From contig NZ_LAZS01000012.1 of the NCBI RefSeq assembly GCF_002007205.1, forward strand, positions 124,001-188,000: a stretch of 64,000 nt of DNA, given 5' to 3'. Origin of the DNA: Ensifer adhaerens. Lineage in GTDB: Bacteria; Pseudomonadota; Alphaproteobacteria; Rhizobiales; Rhizobiaceae. This document shows, one piece after another, positions 1-8,151 of this stretch. Made by a program: the position numbers and the translations under genes. The first letter of the stretch is position 1. Each line of letters begins with the position of its first letter. Below the pieces are notes generated by a model, which saw only the letters and a program-made list of their open reading frames with translations, was not told the origin of the DNA and did no database searches.

Positions 1-411
1 CCGTCCGAACATGTCTGTCCGGCTGATCAGCCACGCCAGAACCGTGCCTATGACCAGCGACAGGCTGATCGCTCCGAGCGCGACCGACAACGTGTTGAGA
101 AGCGGCCGCCAGAAAAGGTCGACCGAGACCGGCGACAGAAAGGCACGATCGAGGTAGTAGAGCGTGAGCTCGCCGAAATCCTTGCCGAGCCGCCTCTCGT
201 GACCGAATTGCACCCGCACGGAATCGAGCACGATCGAGATGATCGGCACGACGATGAGATAGGTAAAGAGAAGCGCCGTCAGCACGCCGATCAGCGTCGT
301 CGGCTCCCGGGACGCCACCTTCGCTCGATAACGCCACCGCTGCCATGCCGTCGGCGTCGTTGCCACATCCGGCAATGTCGCCGCCTTGGCTGTTTCACTC
401 AATAAGGCCAT
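1..411 (-). CDS. ABC transporter permease, AfuB/FbpB type (partial, runs off window start)
   Basis: Inner-membrane permease of a binding-protein-dependent importer. Only the first 137 residues lie in the window. A cytoplasmic N-terminus is followed by a hydrophobic segment at residues 40-62 and another at 104-129, and the stretch between and after them (LFWRPLLNTLSVALG) is typical of the first half of the two-module permeases in the iron(III)/AfuB family. Some members of that family import iron and others phosphorylated sugars, so the ligand is not fixed by homology. The start at 411 has an AAGGGGAA ribosome site. An in-frame ATG at 435 is possible. It is divergent from the LacI gene, and phosphatase genes lie beyond that. 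Confidence 0.75.
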   Translation of the reverse strand, partial: MALLSETAKAATLPDVATTPTAWQRWRYRAKVASREPTTLIGVLTALLFTYLIVVPIISIVLDSVRVQFGHERRLGKDFGELTLYYLDRAFLSPVSVDLFWRPLLNTLSVALGAISLSLVIGTVLAWLISRTDMFGR

Positions 412-996
412 GCTCTTCCCCTTGGACCTCAACATGCGCAGCCTGCCGCGGCGATCGATGCCGGACGGACTTTCAGGTGTCGACGGGGAAACAGAGCTCA
501 CGCGCGACGGCATGACGCTGCGATACGCAAGAAGCCGCATTTCGACGCGAAATGTCGCGGCTATAGGGTACTCGATCCTCCCCGTTCGCGGGACAGGCAA
601 AAGCACCTGCCCAACGTCGGCGCCAGCTCCTCAACCGCGCCGCCATCACCACGAACATAGACAGAACAAACATTCCAATTTGGCGCCGTCTATGGAACAT
701 ATGATCCAATGGCAGGGGGCTGTTGTCAACAAAAAAATGCACACGTGCTCAATGCTTTAAGCTGTTGTTTTTTATATACATTTATTGACTCCATGGCGGC
801 ATGTTTCGAACACGTGATCATAAGGTCGCGGCTTATGCTCGCGGCGGGGTGAAACAGCCGCTATGGATGGGCCACTCGCGGTCGTTCGCCGGCCTCATTG
901 GTTGGTTTTCAGAGTGTATGCGCTCGAACTTTTTCGTTGGAATGGGGCCGCTTTTGTGGCCCTGATTAGAAGCGTCTGATTCTGCAGGAGAAAGGC
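412..996. promoter_or_regulatory. divergent promoter region with a repeated ACACGTGnTC element
   Basis: This 585-base gap separates the ABC permease gene from the LacI-family gene and holds no convincing gene. The element ACACGTGCTC at 741-750 returns as ACACGTGATC at 810-819, 69 bases away, with an AT-rich stretch (about 765-788) between them. Two copies around a centre-CG core, beside a divergent LacI-type gene, fit operators for that regulator. This is inference from position and repetition. A further AT-rich stretch near 660-720 may hold the permease promoter. Confidence 0.4.
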
Positions 997-1986
997 ATGG
1001 CAAGGGGCTTTGTGACGGCCGAAGAGGTTGCAAAACGCGCGGGCGTCTCGCGTTCGGCGGTCTCGCGAACCTTTACGCCTGGAGCCAGCGTATCCCAGGC
1101 TGTGCGGCGCAAGGTTTTGAAGGCTGCCCGGGAGCTTGGCTACCGGGTCAACCGGCTGGCGCAGGGGCTGAACAACGACCGCTCAAACCTCATCGGCGTC
1201 GTCGGCGCCAATCTCAGTACGCCCTTCCATGCAAAGCAGCTCGATCTCTTGAGCATCGGCCTGTTGCGGCGCGGTTTGCAGTGCCTGTTGCTCAATGCCG
1301 CGGACGCACGCAAGGATATCGCGCCACTGATCGAACTTCTCTTCGAATTCCGGGCGCAGGCGATCATCGTGCTGTCCGGAGATCCGCCGGAATCGATCGT
1401 CGACCAATGCATCGCCAACGGGGTGCGACTGATCCTGATCAATCAGAAGATCGATCGCACCGACACCAGCATGGTGTTGAGCGACGATTCCCGCGGTGCG
1501 GATCTCGCAGCGCTGCGCCTGATCGAGGCGCGTTGCAAGAAGGTCGCGGTGATTTCAAGCGGCAGCCAGACGCCCGCCCAGGTTCGCCGCACTACCGCGT
1601 TCAAACAGAAGATGGCGACCGCCGGCGTCGAGGTCGTCGCCTGGTCGGGTGGAACGACGAGCTATGAGAGCGGCTATCAGGCCGGCTGCGAACTGCTCGT
1701 CGACGAAGCGATCGACGGCGCCTTCTGCGTTACCGATCTCCTGGCGCTCGGGTTTCTCGATGCGGCCCGCACCGAAATGCACCGCCGCGTCCCGGCTGAT
1801 CTTTCCGTCGTCGGCTTCGACGATATACCGCAGGCCGGGTGGAAGAGTTACGAACTCACCACGGTCGCGCAGTCCTTCTCCGCCCTGACGGAGCGGGTTC
1901 TCGAAGCGCTCGAAGCCGACGAAATGGAAACCCGGCTTCAGGTCGTCCCGGTGGCGATGGTCGAGCGCAAGACGGCCCGCCGCTAG
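997..1986 (+). CDS. LacI-family transcriptional regulator
   Basis: DNA-binding repressor or activator of 329 residues, the usual LacI-family length. A LacI helix-turn-helix lies at residues 5-50 (TAEEVAKRAGVSRSAVSRTF), followed by a periplasmic-binding-protein-like effector domain that ends in the common VVGFDDIPQAGW stretch. An AGGAGAAAGGC ribosome site precedes the ATG. It is divergent from the ABC permease gene and most likely controls it in response to the imported ligand. Its stop codon overlaps, tail to tail, the stop of the shortened Na/Pi cotransporter gene. The effector is not evident from sequence. Confidence 0.9.
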   Translation: MARGFVTAEEVAKRAGVSRSAVSRTFTPGASVSQAVRRKVLKAARELGYRVNRLAQGLNNDRSNLIGVVGANLSTPFHAKQLDLLSIGLLRRGLQCLLLNAADARKDIAPLIELLFEFRAQAIIVLSGDPPESIVDQCIANGVRLILINQKIDRTDTSMVLSDDSRGADLAALRLIEARCKKVAVISSGSQTPAQVRRTTAFKQKMATAGVEVVAWSGGTTSYESGYQAGCELLVDEAIDGAFCVTDLLALGFLDAARTEMHRRVPADLSVVGFDDIPQAGWKSYELTTVAQSFSALTERVLEALEADEMETRLQVVPVAMVERKTARR

Positions 1987-2456
1987 ACCTGATTGTTCAT
2001 GAGGCCGCGTGCCGAATGCGGCTGTCGATCAGCAATCCGCAGCCCGATGCCGACGAGCGCGCCGCCCGCGCCCTTGCGGGCGCTCGAGCTGCCGCGCCCG
2101 ACAATGACACCGGAAAGCAGCAGAAGCGGAGAAAGCCAGCCAAGCCCCAGGGCCACGATCCATGCCGTCATCGCCGTGCCGACATTCGCCCCGAGCAGTA
2201 CGACCTGCGCCATGCGCGGCAGGATGAGATCACGCTCGACGAAGGAGGCGACCATGAGCGCGGTCGCAGTGGAGCTTTGAAGAGCGATGGTCGCGACGAG
2301 ACCGGCGAAAAACGAGCGAACGCCATCATGCGTTCCGGCCGCGAGCCCGGTTTTCAGACGCGCGCCGAAAGCCTGTTGCACGCCGTCGCGGATCTGACCG
2401 AGGCCGAACAGGGCCACGGCGCCGAAGAGGTTGATGCTGACGATCGCCGATTCCAT
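1983..2456 (-). pseudogene. Na/Pi cotransporter family protein, C-terminally truncated
   Basis: The 157 residues contain one Na/Pi-cotransporter repeat: an N-terminal NLFGAVALFGLGQIRDG helix, the ALQSSTATALMVASFV segment and the LLGANVGTAMTAWIVALGL segment. Full-length relatives are several hundred residues and carry a second repeat plus a PhoU-like tail. Here the recognisable sequence stops near residue 130 and ends in an unrelated tail (RIADRQPHSA...). The stop codon overlaps that of the convergent LacI gene, which suggests a deletion that joined the two genes. A GGGAGGGAGG ribosome site precedes the ATG. Known bacterial relatives can export phosphate. This copy is probably inactive, though a minimal half-protein that dimerises cannot be excluded. 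Confidence 0.6.
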
Positions 2457-2479
2457 GGCCCCTCCCTCCCCGGTGCGAT

Positions 2480-2770
2480 CTATTGCCGACCGCGCAGCAA
2501 CTCCGCTCGAAAGAGCTGCTGAAAGGATGCATAGGTCTCGAACCCGAGGTCACTGACGAGACGCATGACCGTCGTCGTCGACACGCCGCTGCGCTCCGCA
2601 ACCTCACGTGCGCTGGCGAAGGCGACGTCATAGGGATGGGCAAGCACGAACTTTGCCACCTCCAGACGGCCGCCTTTCAGCTGGCGTGCACCGATGCGCC
2701 AGGATTCGCGCAACTCGATGAAGGTTCGAGGTGGAACGGCGAAAGGGGCTGCGGAGATCGACGGATTCAT
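2480..2770 (-). CDS. RpiR-family helix-turn-helix protein lacking the SIS domain
   Basis: A 96-residue protein whose whole length matches the N-terminal DNA-binding domain of RpiR regulators (IGARQLKGGRLEVAKFVLAH, then ASAREVAERSGVSTTTVMRL and LGFETYASFQQLFRAEL). Ordinary RpiR proteins are about 280 residues and carry a sugar-phosphate-binding SIS domain, which is absent here because of a stop codon. I chose the ATG at 2770, two bases after the stop of the upstream phosphoesterase gene, so the two are translationally coupled. It may be a truncated remnant, as its neighbour is, or a ligand-blind DNA-binding protein. Confidence 0.65.
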   Translation of the reverse strand: MNPSISAAPFAVPPRTFIELRESWRIGARQLKGGRLEVAKFVLAHPYDVAFASAREVAERSGVSTTTVMRLVSDLGFETYASFQQLFRAELLRGRQ

Positions 2771-2772
2771 GG

Positions 2773-4482
2773 TCAGGCAGCCTCCTCTTTGGCGGATGTG
2801 TTGCCGATATCGATTTGAAGGCTGCCCGCCTCTGCACGATCGAGGAAGGCATCGAAGGCGCCGAGGAAGATTGCGAGAAAGCCCGATGTCGACCCGTCCC
2901 ATCCGCTCTCGGGCGGGCGACCGAGATGCTGCGCCAGCTTGCGGTAGAGCGCGCGGCGCGGTGCAGGAATCTTGTCGAGTGCCAGCATGCCGGCCTGACG
3001 CAGGCAATACCAGTCTGCAATCAGCTCGATCATATCGAGGCTAGCAAGGCGCGCCGAGTCCTGTGGAAGCTCGCCCGGGCTTCCCCCGAGAATCTTCGCG
3101 GTCACGCCGGCATCGGCCACTAAGTTGCAGGCGGCGCCGATCGTAAGCCCCGATATTTCGTCCACGACATTCCCGGGCCATTCCTTCGGAAAGTAGCGGT
3201 GCTCGACCAAGGCGCGCTTGTGCGCCTTCAGGAAGGATCCGTAGTCTGTGGCGGCAAAGGCGAGGTCCGGCCCCTCGCCCGCGCGCTTCGCTTCGCGTCG
3301 ATAGGCGCGCTGCACACGTTGGTCGACGGCCATAGCCGCCAGTTCGACGGTTTCGATGGACGAACCGGACGCAGACGGCTCGATGATCTTGAAGGCGGGC
3401 GGAAAGGCGACCAGCGACGGTACGGCGATATTGATCAGCGAACGCTCGCCGCGGTCGCGGCGCGTGACGCCCTCGACGTGCAGGTGCCCGCTGAAATGCA
3501 CGCCCATTCCAGCGGTCATCAGTGCGTCCGCGACGGCCTCTTTCGGTGTCCGGCGGCCAATGTTGGTGTCGCCGAAGAGAACGCCTTCTGCTCCTGTTGC
3601 GCCATCGAAGGGGTCGAGCACAGGATAGTGCGAGAAGGCAAGCAACGTTTTTCCGAGCTTCGTCGCGCGCGCAGACACATCGGCAATCCAGTCGACGATG
3701 AACGGCTTCAGCCTGAGAAGCGCGTTCCAGCCAGCCCCGGTACTGTCGACGAAGGCCGCTTCCTCGCCTTCTTCGAACAGGCCGTCGCGCGGCTCGAACA
3801 CGTTGGCGTCGATCATCATCAGCCAGAGCCCCGGCTCCGGCTCGACCAGATAGGAGGCGTCCATAAGACGGTAGCGGTTCCGGCCGTCCGGTGACGAGAC
3901 CTCATAGAGGCGATCTTCGGTGAGGTCGGAGACGCCAAAAGGGGTTTCCCAATGGACGTAGTCCGGCCTTCGGAAGTACCCGCAGGCAGCCATGGGGGCG
4001 AGGCCTTTTGGATACCCCTCGCAATACATGCGGGGCGTGGCGTAGCTGCCGGGGCCGGCCCTGGTCGCGTCGCTGGTCACGAAGACCCTGGCGTCGGCCC
4101 CGTCGAGAAATTGTTTGGTGTGGTTGCGGCCCTCGGGACCGAAGATGTCGTGGTTGCCCGGAAGCGCATAAAAGCGCGTGCCGCAGGCGCTCTCGTGCCG
4201 CTCAAGGATGGTGCGCAAGCGCTCCGTCGTCTGCCTTTGGCCGTCATCCGTGTAATCGCCGAGGAGTACGACGTGGCGGATACCGCGGCGGGAGACCTCC
4301 GCCAGGGCCTCGTCCAGCGCTCTGGCGCTTTCGTTGAAGACGCGCGTGGATTCGCGCGTGTCGGTCCAGCTTCTGACGGCCAGTTTCTCGCCGTCGATCT
4401 CTATCCTCGGGAACTCGAAGTCACCCTCAAGATCATGGAAATGGGCGTCGGCAATGACGGCGATCCGCGGCAACTCAGACAT
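2773..4482 (-). CDS. calcineurin-type metallophosphoesterase
   Basis: A 569-residue hydrolase of phosphate esters. The dinuclear-metal motifs are visible in order: DAHFH at residues 12-16, GDYTD at 75-79, GNHD at 109-112, and later FSHYPV and FSGHLHVEG. No signal peptide is seen, so it should act in the cytoplasm. The start at 4482 lies eight bases inside the upstream phosphatase-fusion gene. The last 150 or so residues form an uncharacterised helical extension that is longer than a bare phosphoesterase domain needs. The substrate is unknown. The context (inositol-phosphatase fusion upstream, RpiR and Na/Pi genes downstream) points to organic phosphate use. Confidence 0.85.
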   Translation of the reverse strand: MSELPRIAVIADAHFHDLEGDFEFPRIEIDGEKLAVRSWTDTRESTRVFNESARALDEALAEVSRRGIRHVVLLGDYTDDGQRQTTERLRTILERHESACGTRFYALPGNHDIFGPEGRNHTKQFLDGADARVFVTSDATRAGPGSYATPRMYCEGYPKGLAPMAACGYFRRPDYVHWETPFGVSDLTEDRLYEVSSPDGRNRYRLMDASYLVEPEPGLWLMMIDANVFEPRDGLFEEGEEAAFVDSTGAGWNALLRLKPFIVDWIADVSARATKLGKTLLAFSHYPVLDPFDGATGAEGVLFGDTNIGRRTPKEAVADALMTAGMGVHFSGHLHVEGVTRRDRGERSLINIAVPSLVAFPPAFKIIEPSASGSSIETVELAAMAVDQRVQRAYRREAKRAGEGPDLAFAATDYGSFLKAHKRALVEHRYFPKEWPGNVVDEISGLTIGAACNLVADAGVTAKILGGSPGELPQDSARLASLDMIELIADWYCLRQAGMLALDKIPAPRRALYRKLAQHLGRPPESGWDGSTSGFLAIFLGAFDAFLDRAEAGSLQIDIGNTSAKEEAA

Positions 4483-5986
4483 CGGCTCTCGCCTCCGCGC
4501 GTGCGGCTTCGACGAGATCGATCCAGGCTGAGGCGCGCCGCGCCGCTTCATAGAGCATGGGCTTCGGCGTCTCGAACCATTCGTCCGGCCGCAGCTCGCG
4601 ATGCTCGCGGATATGGGCGACGGCCGCGTCGAGCGTCGGAAACAGATGTGGCTGCTGCTTGTGCAGGAACAGCGCCACCAGCGACACCGAGCGGCTGCGT
4701 CCGCCGCGGCAATTGACGAGGATGTTGCCGCCATCGGCAAAGGGATAGGTAACGCGCTTCGGCATCGTCTGGCGCAGTGCCCCGTCGAGAATGTAGTAGG
4801 CGCCGAGCATCATCGTATCGGGGCTGCCGTCGCCGTCGATCATGCCGAGCTTGTAGTAGCGGATGTCGGCATAACCGCTGGCGCACAGGTCGTCGTTGAC
4901 GGCGACTTCCTCCTCCCGCACGAGATTGATGTCCAGGTTGATCGCGCAATTGACGACGATGGTGATCCCGTGCCGCTTGAGCAGGTCCAGGTCCCGCGCG
5001 CCGTCGCTGCCGCCGATATAGAGGTCGGCGCCGTGAGGTCCGAGCCCCCTTGCGATCAGACTGATAGCGGGCCGCGGATAAACCGGTGCATCCATGGAAT
5101 TTCCTCTTCGTATCGAAGCGATGCGCATGGTTACACCATCGCCATTTCGGGCCAACTGGAGCTCGGCGGCCTGTTCCTTGCCCCGGATCGGAATGCCGGA
5201 GGCCACGCTCACGCCGGCAGCGATTGCCGGGGTGGATGCGAGGACCGGTCCCCCGCCGAGCAGGCTGCCGATTTCCAGGAACGGGCAGACAATGCCGCCG
5301 GCTTCGGCAACGAGCAACAGACCGGCAAGGCAATCCCAGGAGTTCATGTGCAGCTCGACATACGCGTCCGAGCGGCCATCGGCGACATAGGCGAGCGCAA
5401 GCGCTCCCGATGCGCCGCGGCGCACATTGGCGCCCTTTTCCAGCATCTGTCGCATCGTCTCCAGATAGGTCTCGTCCGGCACCCGTCGTGACCAGCCCAT
5501 CTCTACCGAAGCGGCATCGAAGGTTGCCGTCGAAGAAACCGTGATGGCCTTGTCGTTCAGCGTTGCCCCACCTCCCCGGCGGCAGAAATAGAGCTCGTCG
5601 AGGGCCGGATTGTAGATCGCTCCGATCTCTGCGCGCTCGTGTTCGACATAGGTTATGGAGATGCAGAAGTGCGGGATTCCGCGCGCGAAGTTCGCCGTGC
5701 CGTCGACCGGGTCGACCACCCAGACGCGATCGGCGACCGTGCCGCCACCTTCCTCGCCCAGGAATCCATCGTCTGGGAACTGCGCGGCGATCGCCTCACG
5801 GATATGGGCTTCGGAGGCCGCGTCGGTTTCCGTCAGAAAATCCTGCGGACCCTTCAGCGAAAATCCGCGCTCTGCGCTTGCCTTGAAACCGCTCAAGACC
5901 AGTGCGCCGGCGGAGCGGATGACCTCCCGACACAGCAAGGCCCGGCCAGACAGGTCGTTCGAATAGCGCGGCTTGTATTCGTCCAT
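4475..5986 (-). CDS. inositol-monophosphatase / dual-specificity phosphatase fusion
   Basis: A single 503-residue reading frame carries two different phosphatases. Residues 1 to about 265 form an inositol-monophosphatase domain with GEEG near 78, the metal-binding DPVDGTAN at 92-99 and WDCLAGLLLVAEAGG at 217-231. Residues 298-503 form a cysteine-phosphatase domain with the CX5R loop CRGGRSR at 426-432. The residue before the cysteine is Asn, where the family usually has His. Met298 is preceded by a good ribosome site, so the second domain may also be made alone. The gene is divergent from an MFS gene across a strong palindrome and overlaps the metallophosphoesterase gene. Substrates are unknown. 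Confidence 0.85.
   Translation of the reverse strand: MDEYKPRYSNDLSGRALLCREVIRSAGALVLSGFKASAERGFSLKGPQDFLTETDAASEAHIREAIAAQFPDDGFLGEEGGGTVADRVWVVDPVDGTANFARGIPHFCISITYVEHERAEIGAIYNPALDELYFCRRGGGATLNDKAITVSSTATFDAASVEMGWSRRVPDETYLETMRQMLEKGANVRRGASGALALAYVADGRSDAYVELHMNSWDCLAGLLLVAEAGGIVCPFLEIGSLLGGGPVLASTPAIAAGVSVASGIPIRGKEQAAELQLARNGDGVTMRIASIRRGNSMDAPVYPRPAISLIARGLGPHGADLYIGGSDGARDLDLLKRHGITIVVNCAINLDINLVREEEVAVNDDLCASGYADIRYYKLGMIDGDGSPDTMMLGAYYILDGALRQTMPKRVTYPFADGGNILVNCRGGRSRSVSLVALFLHKQQPHLFPTLDAAVAHIREHRELRPDEWFETPKPMLYEAARRASAWIDLVEAARAEARADV
5102..5108 (-). promoter_or_regulatory. internal ribosome binding site before Met298 of the phosphatase fusion
   Basis: The minus strand reads AAGAGGA six bases before an in-frame ATG at 5095. 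This is where the cysteine-phosphatase domain would begin (MDAPVYPRP). It suggests that the two domains were separate genes that joined by loss of a stop codon, or that both a fused and a free form are made. Confidence 0.5.
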
Positions 5987-6000
5987 CGGCGAAGCTCCAT

Positions 6001-6032
6001 TGCACACGCGTGCATAATTGCACGCGTGTGCA
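6001..6032. promoter_or_regulatory. 32-bp inverted repeat, probable operator
   Basis: Two perfect 14-base arms (TGCACACGCGTGCA and its reverse complement) flank the spacer TAAT. A further TGCA box at 6037 extends the pattern on the right. The element lies 15 bases upstream of the phosphatase-fusion start and about 160 bases before the MFS start. It is well placed to control both divergent units. The binding protein is not known. The LacI and RpiR-like proteins nearby are candidates. Confidence 0.65.
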
Positions 6033-6190
6033 CGACGTGCAAGTCGAAATCGCCAGCCAATGCCAAGTGGCCTGCAAGATCGCAACCGATGATCGCGGCT
6101 ACACGGAGCCCGGCATCTGCGGCATTTCTGCAATATCCAAGCTGGCTCGGCCGACGTAGTGTCCACGCGTCGAATCGCAAGGCGGGCCCA

Positions 6191-7504
6191 ATGACCACGA
6201 TCACGATACAGGAAGCGCTCGACCGGGCGGGCACAGGTCCTTATCAGCGCCGCCTGATGGGCATATTCGGTCTGGTCTGGACCGCCGACGCCATGCAGGT
6301 GCTCGCTGTCGGGTTCACCGCCGCCTCCATTGCCGCAACATTCGGTCTGACGGTTCCGCAGGCGCTGCAGACGGGCACGCTGTTTTTCCTCGGCATGCTG
6401 ATCGGTGCCGTCGCGTTCGGCAGGCTTGCAGATCGCATCGGCCGGCGGCGGGTCCTGATCGCCACCGTCGCCTGCGACGCGGTCTTTGGCATCCTCTCGA
6501 TATTCGCTCCCAGTTTCGCGGTCCTGCTTTTCCTGCGCTTCCTCACGGGCGCTGCGGTCGGCGGCACGCTTCCCGTCGATTATGCGATGATGTCGGAGTT
6601 CCTGCCGGCCCGCAGTCGCGGGCGATGGCTGGTCATGCTCGAAGGGTTCTGGGCCGTGGGCACCTTGATCGTGGCTCTGGCGGCATGGCTCATCGCCCTC
6701 GCCGGTCTTGCCGACGGATGGCGCTACATCTTCGCCGTCACGGCCATTCCGGCCGTCCTCGGCGTCGGACTTCGCTTCCTCGTGCCGGAATCGCCGCTTT
6801 ACCTGTTGCGCTCGGGAAAGGCGGAGGCGGCCAGGGCCATTGTCGACCGGATGCTGACGGCCAACGGCCGGCCTCAGCTCGAGCCGACAGTGTCGATCGC
6901 CCTGCCCGCACCTTTGCCAGGCATCGGCATCTTCTCGAAGGACCTGCGCCGCCGCAGCCTTCTGATCCTGTCGGTCTGGTTCCTCGTGTCGGTCTCCTAT
7001 TACGGCGTCTTCACCTGGATGCCGCCGCGGCTTGCGGGCGAAGGGTTCGGCTTCGTGCGTGGCTACGGGTTCCTCGTTCTCATCGCTCTGGCGCAGATTC
7101 CGGGCTACGCGCTTGCCGCCTACGGTGTCGAGAAGTGGGGACGGCGCCCGACGCTGGTCGGTTTTTGTGCGCTTTCGGCTCTCAGTTGCCTGTTGTTCGT
7201 CGTGGCGGATGGGGCACCGGTCGTTGCCGCCGCACTGCTGATCATGAGTTTCGCGCTGCTCGGCACATGGGGCGCACTCTATGCCTATACGCCCGAACTC
7301 TATCCGACCGCCTCGCGCGCGACCGGAATGGGGGCGGCCGGAGGCATGGCCCGGCTCGGTGGCCTGCTTGCCCCCTCGCTCATCGGATTGCTGGTGGCGG
7401 AGGGTTTCGGGCTGGCGATCGGCACCTTTGCCGGCCTGCTGCTTGTGGCAGCGATCGCCGCCGCGATGGTCGATGCGGAAACCCGCGAGATATCGCTGGC
7501 CTGA
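6191..7504 (+). CDS. MFS transporter, sugar/organic-acid type
   Basis: A 437-residue inner-membrane transporter with about twelve hydrophobic segments. The major-facilitator signature GRLADRIGRRRV follows the second membrane segment, and VPESPLYLLRSGKAEAA is the central loop typical of the sugar-porter and NiaP/SV2-like branch. I chose the ATG at 6191 because the domain begins there and the sequence upstream is the operator-bearing promoter region. It is divergent from the phosphatase operon across the 32-bp palindrome, so it may move the sugar or polyol freed by the phosphatases. The substrate is inferred from context only. Confidence 0.85.
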   Translation: MTTITIQEALDRAGTGPYQRRLMGIFGLVWTADAMQVLAVGFTAASIAATFGLTVPQALQTGTLFFLGMLIGAVAFGRLADRIGRRRVLIATVACDAVFGILSIFAPSFAVLLFLRFLTGAAVGGTLPVDYAMMSEFLPARSRGRWLVMLEGFWAVGTLIVALAAWLIALAGLADGWRYIFAVTAIPAVLGVGLRFLVPESPLYLLRSGKAEAARAIVDRMLTANGRPQLEPTVSIALPAPLPGIGIFSKDLRRRSLLILSVWFLVSVSYYGVFTWMPPRLAGEGFGFVRGYGFLVLIALAQIPGYALAAYGVEKWGRRPTLVGFCALSALSCLLFVVADGAPVVAAALLIMSFALLGTWGALYAYTPELYPTASRATGMGAAGGMARLGGLLAPSLIGLLVAEGFGLAIGTFAGLLLVAAIAAAMVDAETREISLA

Positions 7505-7909
7505 GGCGGTGCACGCTTTTCAGGGCCTGTAAGTCACAGTTTGGAAAATCCGGTTCCGCTTCAAACGGTTGGTGCTTCCTTAGCCTGTGAACAACCTGTG
7601 GACCGGCTGCGGATAACCGAGGAAGTCCGGTCGCGGCCTGTTCGATCGCAAAGGCGGTCGTAAAATGGTTGTGCGGTCAAGCTCACGACCGTTAGTGTAG
7701 CAACTATCTCATCGGGGCCGGTGCTTGCCACCGGTCCCGATCGTCCGTCGGGATCGATGTTCTCGACGACCCCCTTCCCCATAGAGCCGTTCGTCGCGGC
7801 ATAACACGGATAATCCGGGCGGTAACCGCGCGCATGCCCGGCGATTATGCATAGCTGCATTGCACAATAATTGTTTTCCAGCTGGTCAAAAATCAGGCAT
7901 AAAGCACCC
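7505..7909. other. intergenic region, no gene recognised
   Basis: This stretch between the MFS gene and the candidate small RNA gave no reading frame with family resemblance on either strand. Its right end is AT-rich (TGCATAGCTGCATTGCACAATAATTG around 7848-7873 in pieces) and includes TGCA-flanked boxes like those in the operator at 6001-6032. It may hold the promoter of the small RNA. Confidence 0.35.
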
Positions 7910-8019
7910 AGCTGATGCACATGGCGGGTCTCCTCCCAGTCCGCCGCAGCAGCTGTTCCCCTCTGGAGGTTTTTGACCTTCACACCTTATGGGCCGCGGT
8001 CTTCCGTCGGCCCTTTTTT
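7910..8019 (+). ncRNA. candidate trans-acting small RNA with an exposed CUCCUCCC motif
   Basis: A non-coding stretch carries CTCCTCCC at 7930-7937, an anti-Shine-Dalgarno motif, a short CCTC/GAGG hairpin at 7960-7969 and a strong intrinsic terminator. This layout resembles the alpha-r14 (NfeR1-like) family of rhizobial small RNAs, which base-pair with ribosome sites of transporter mRNAs. The 5' end is a guess, since no clear promoter could be fixed. A 7-bp stem (7879-7885 with 7908-7914) may belong to the transcript or be a regulatory palindrome. The family call is from remembered features. Confidence 0.4.
7991..8019 (+). terminator. rho-independent terminator
   Basis: GGGCCGCGG pairs with CCGTCGGCCC (one bulged T, TCTT loop) and is followed directly by TTTTTT. 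It lies almost 490 bases after the MFS stop, so it more likely ends a separate short transcript than the MFS message. Confidence 0.8.
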
Positions 8020-8151
8020 CTTGCCCGAACGACGCCTCTTGCGCTCCGCCTCAAAGTGCTGCCGCTTCGTGCTGCACCCGACGCAATTGCATTTCGGCAA
8101 AAACCTGCTCTGTAATAAAGCCGATCGTCATATGGCTGGAGGCTAGGGCTG

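Noticed and set aside
473-742. An 89-codon minus-strand frame upstream of the ABC permease
   Set aside because: It has low-complexity Arg/Ala content, no ribosome site and overlaps the divergent promoter region.
7561-7983. A 140-codon minus-strand frame in the MFS-antiporter gap
   Set aside because: It has no family resemblance and lies opposite the candidate small RNA; its start gives no domain.
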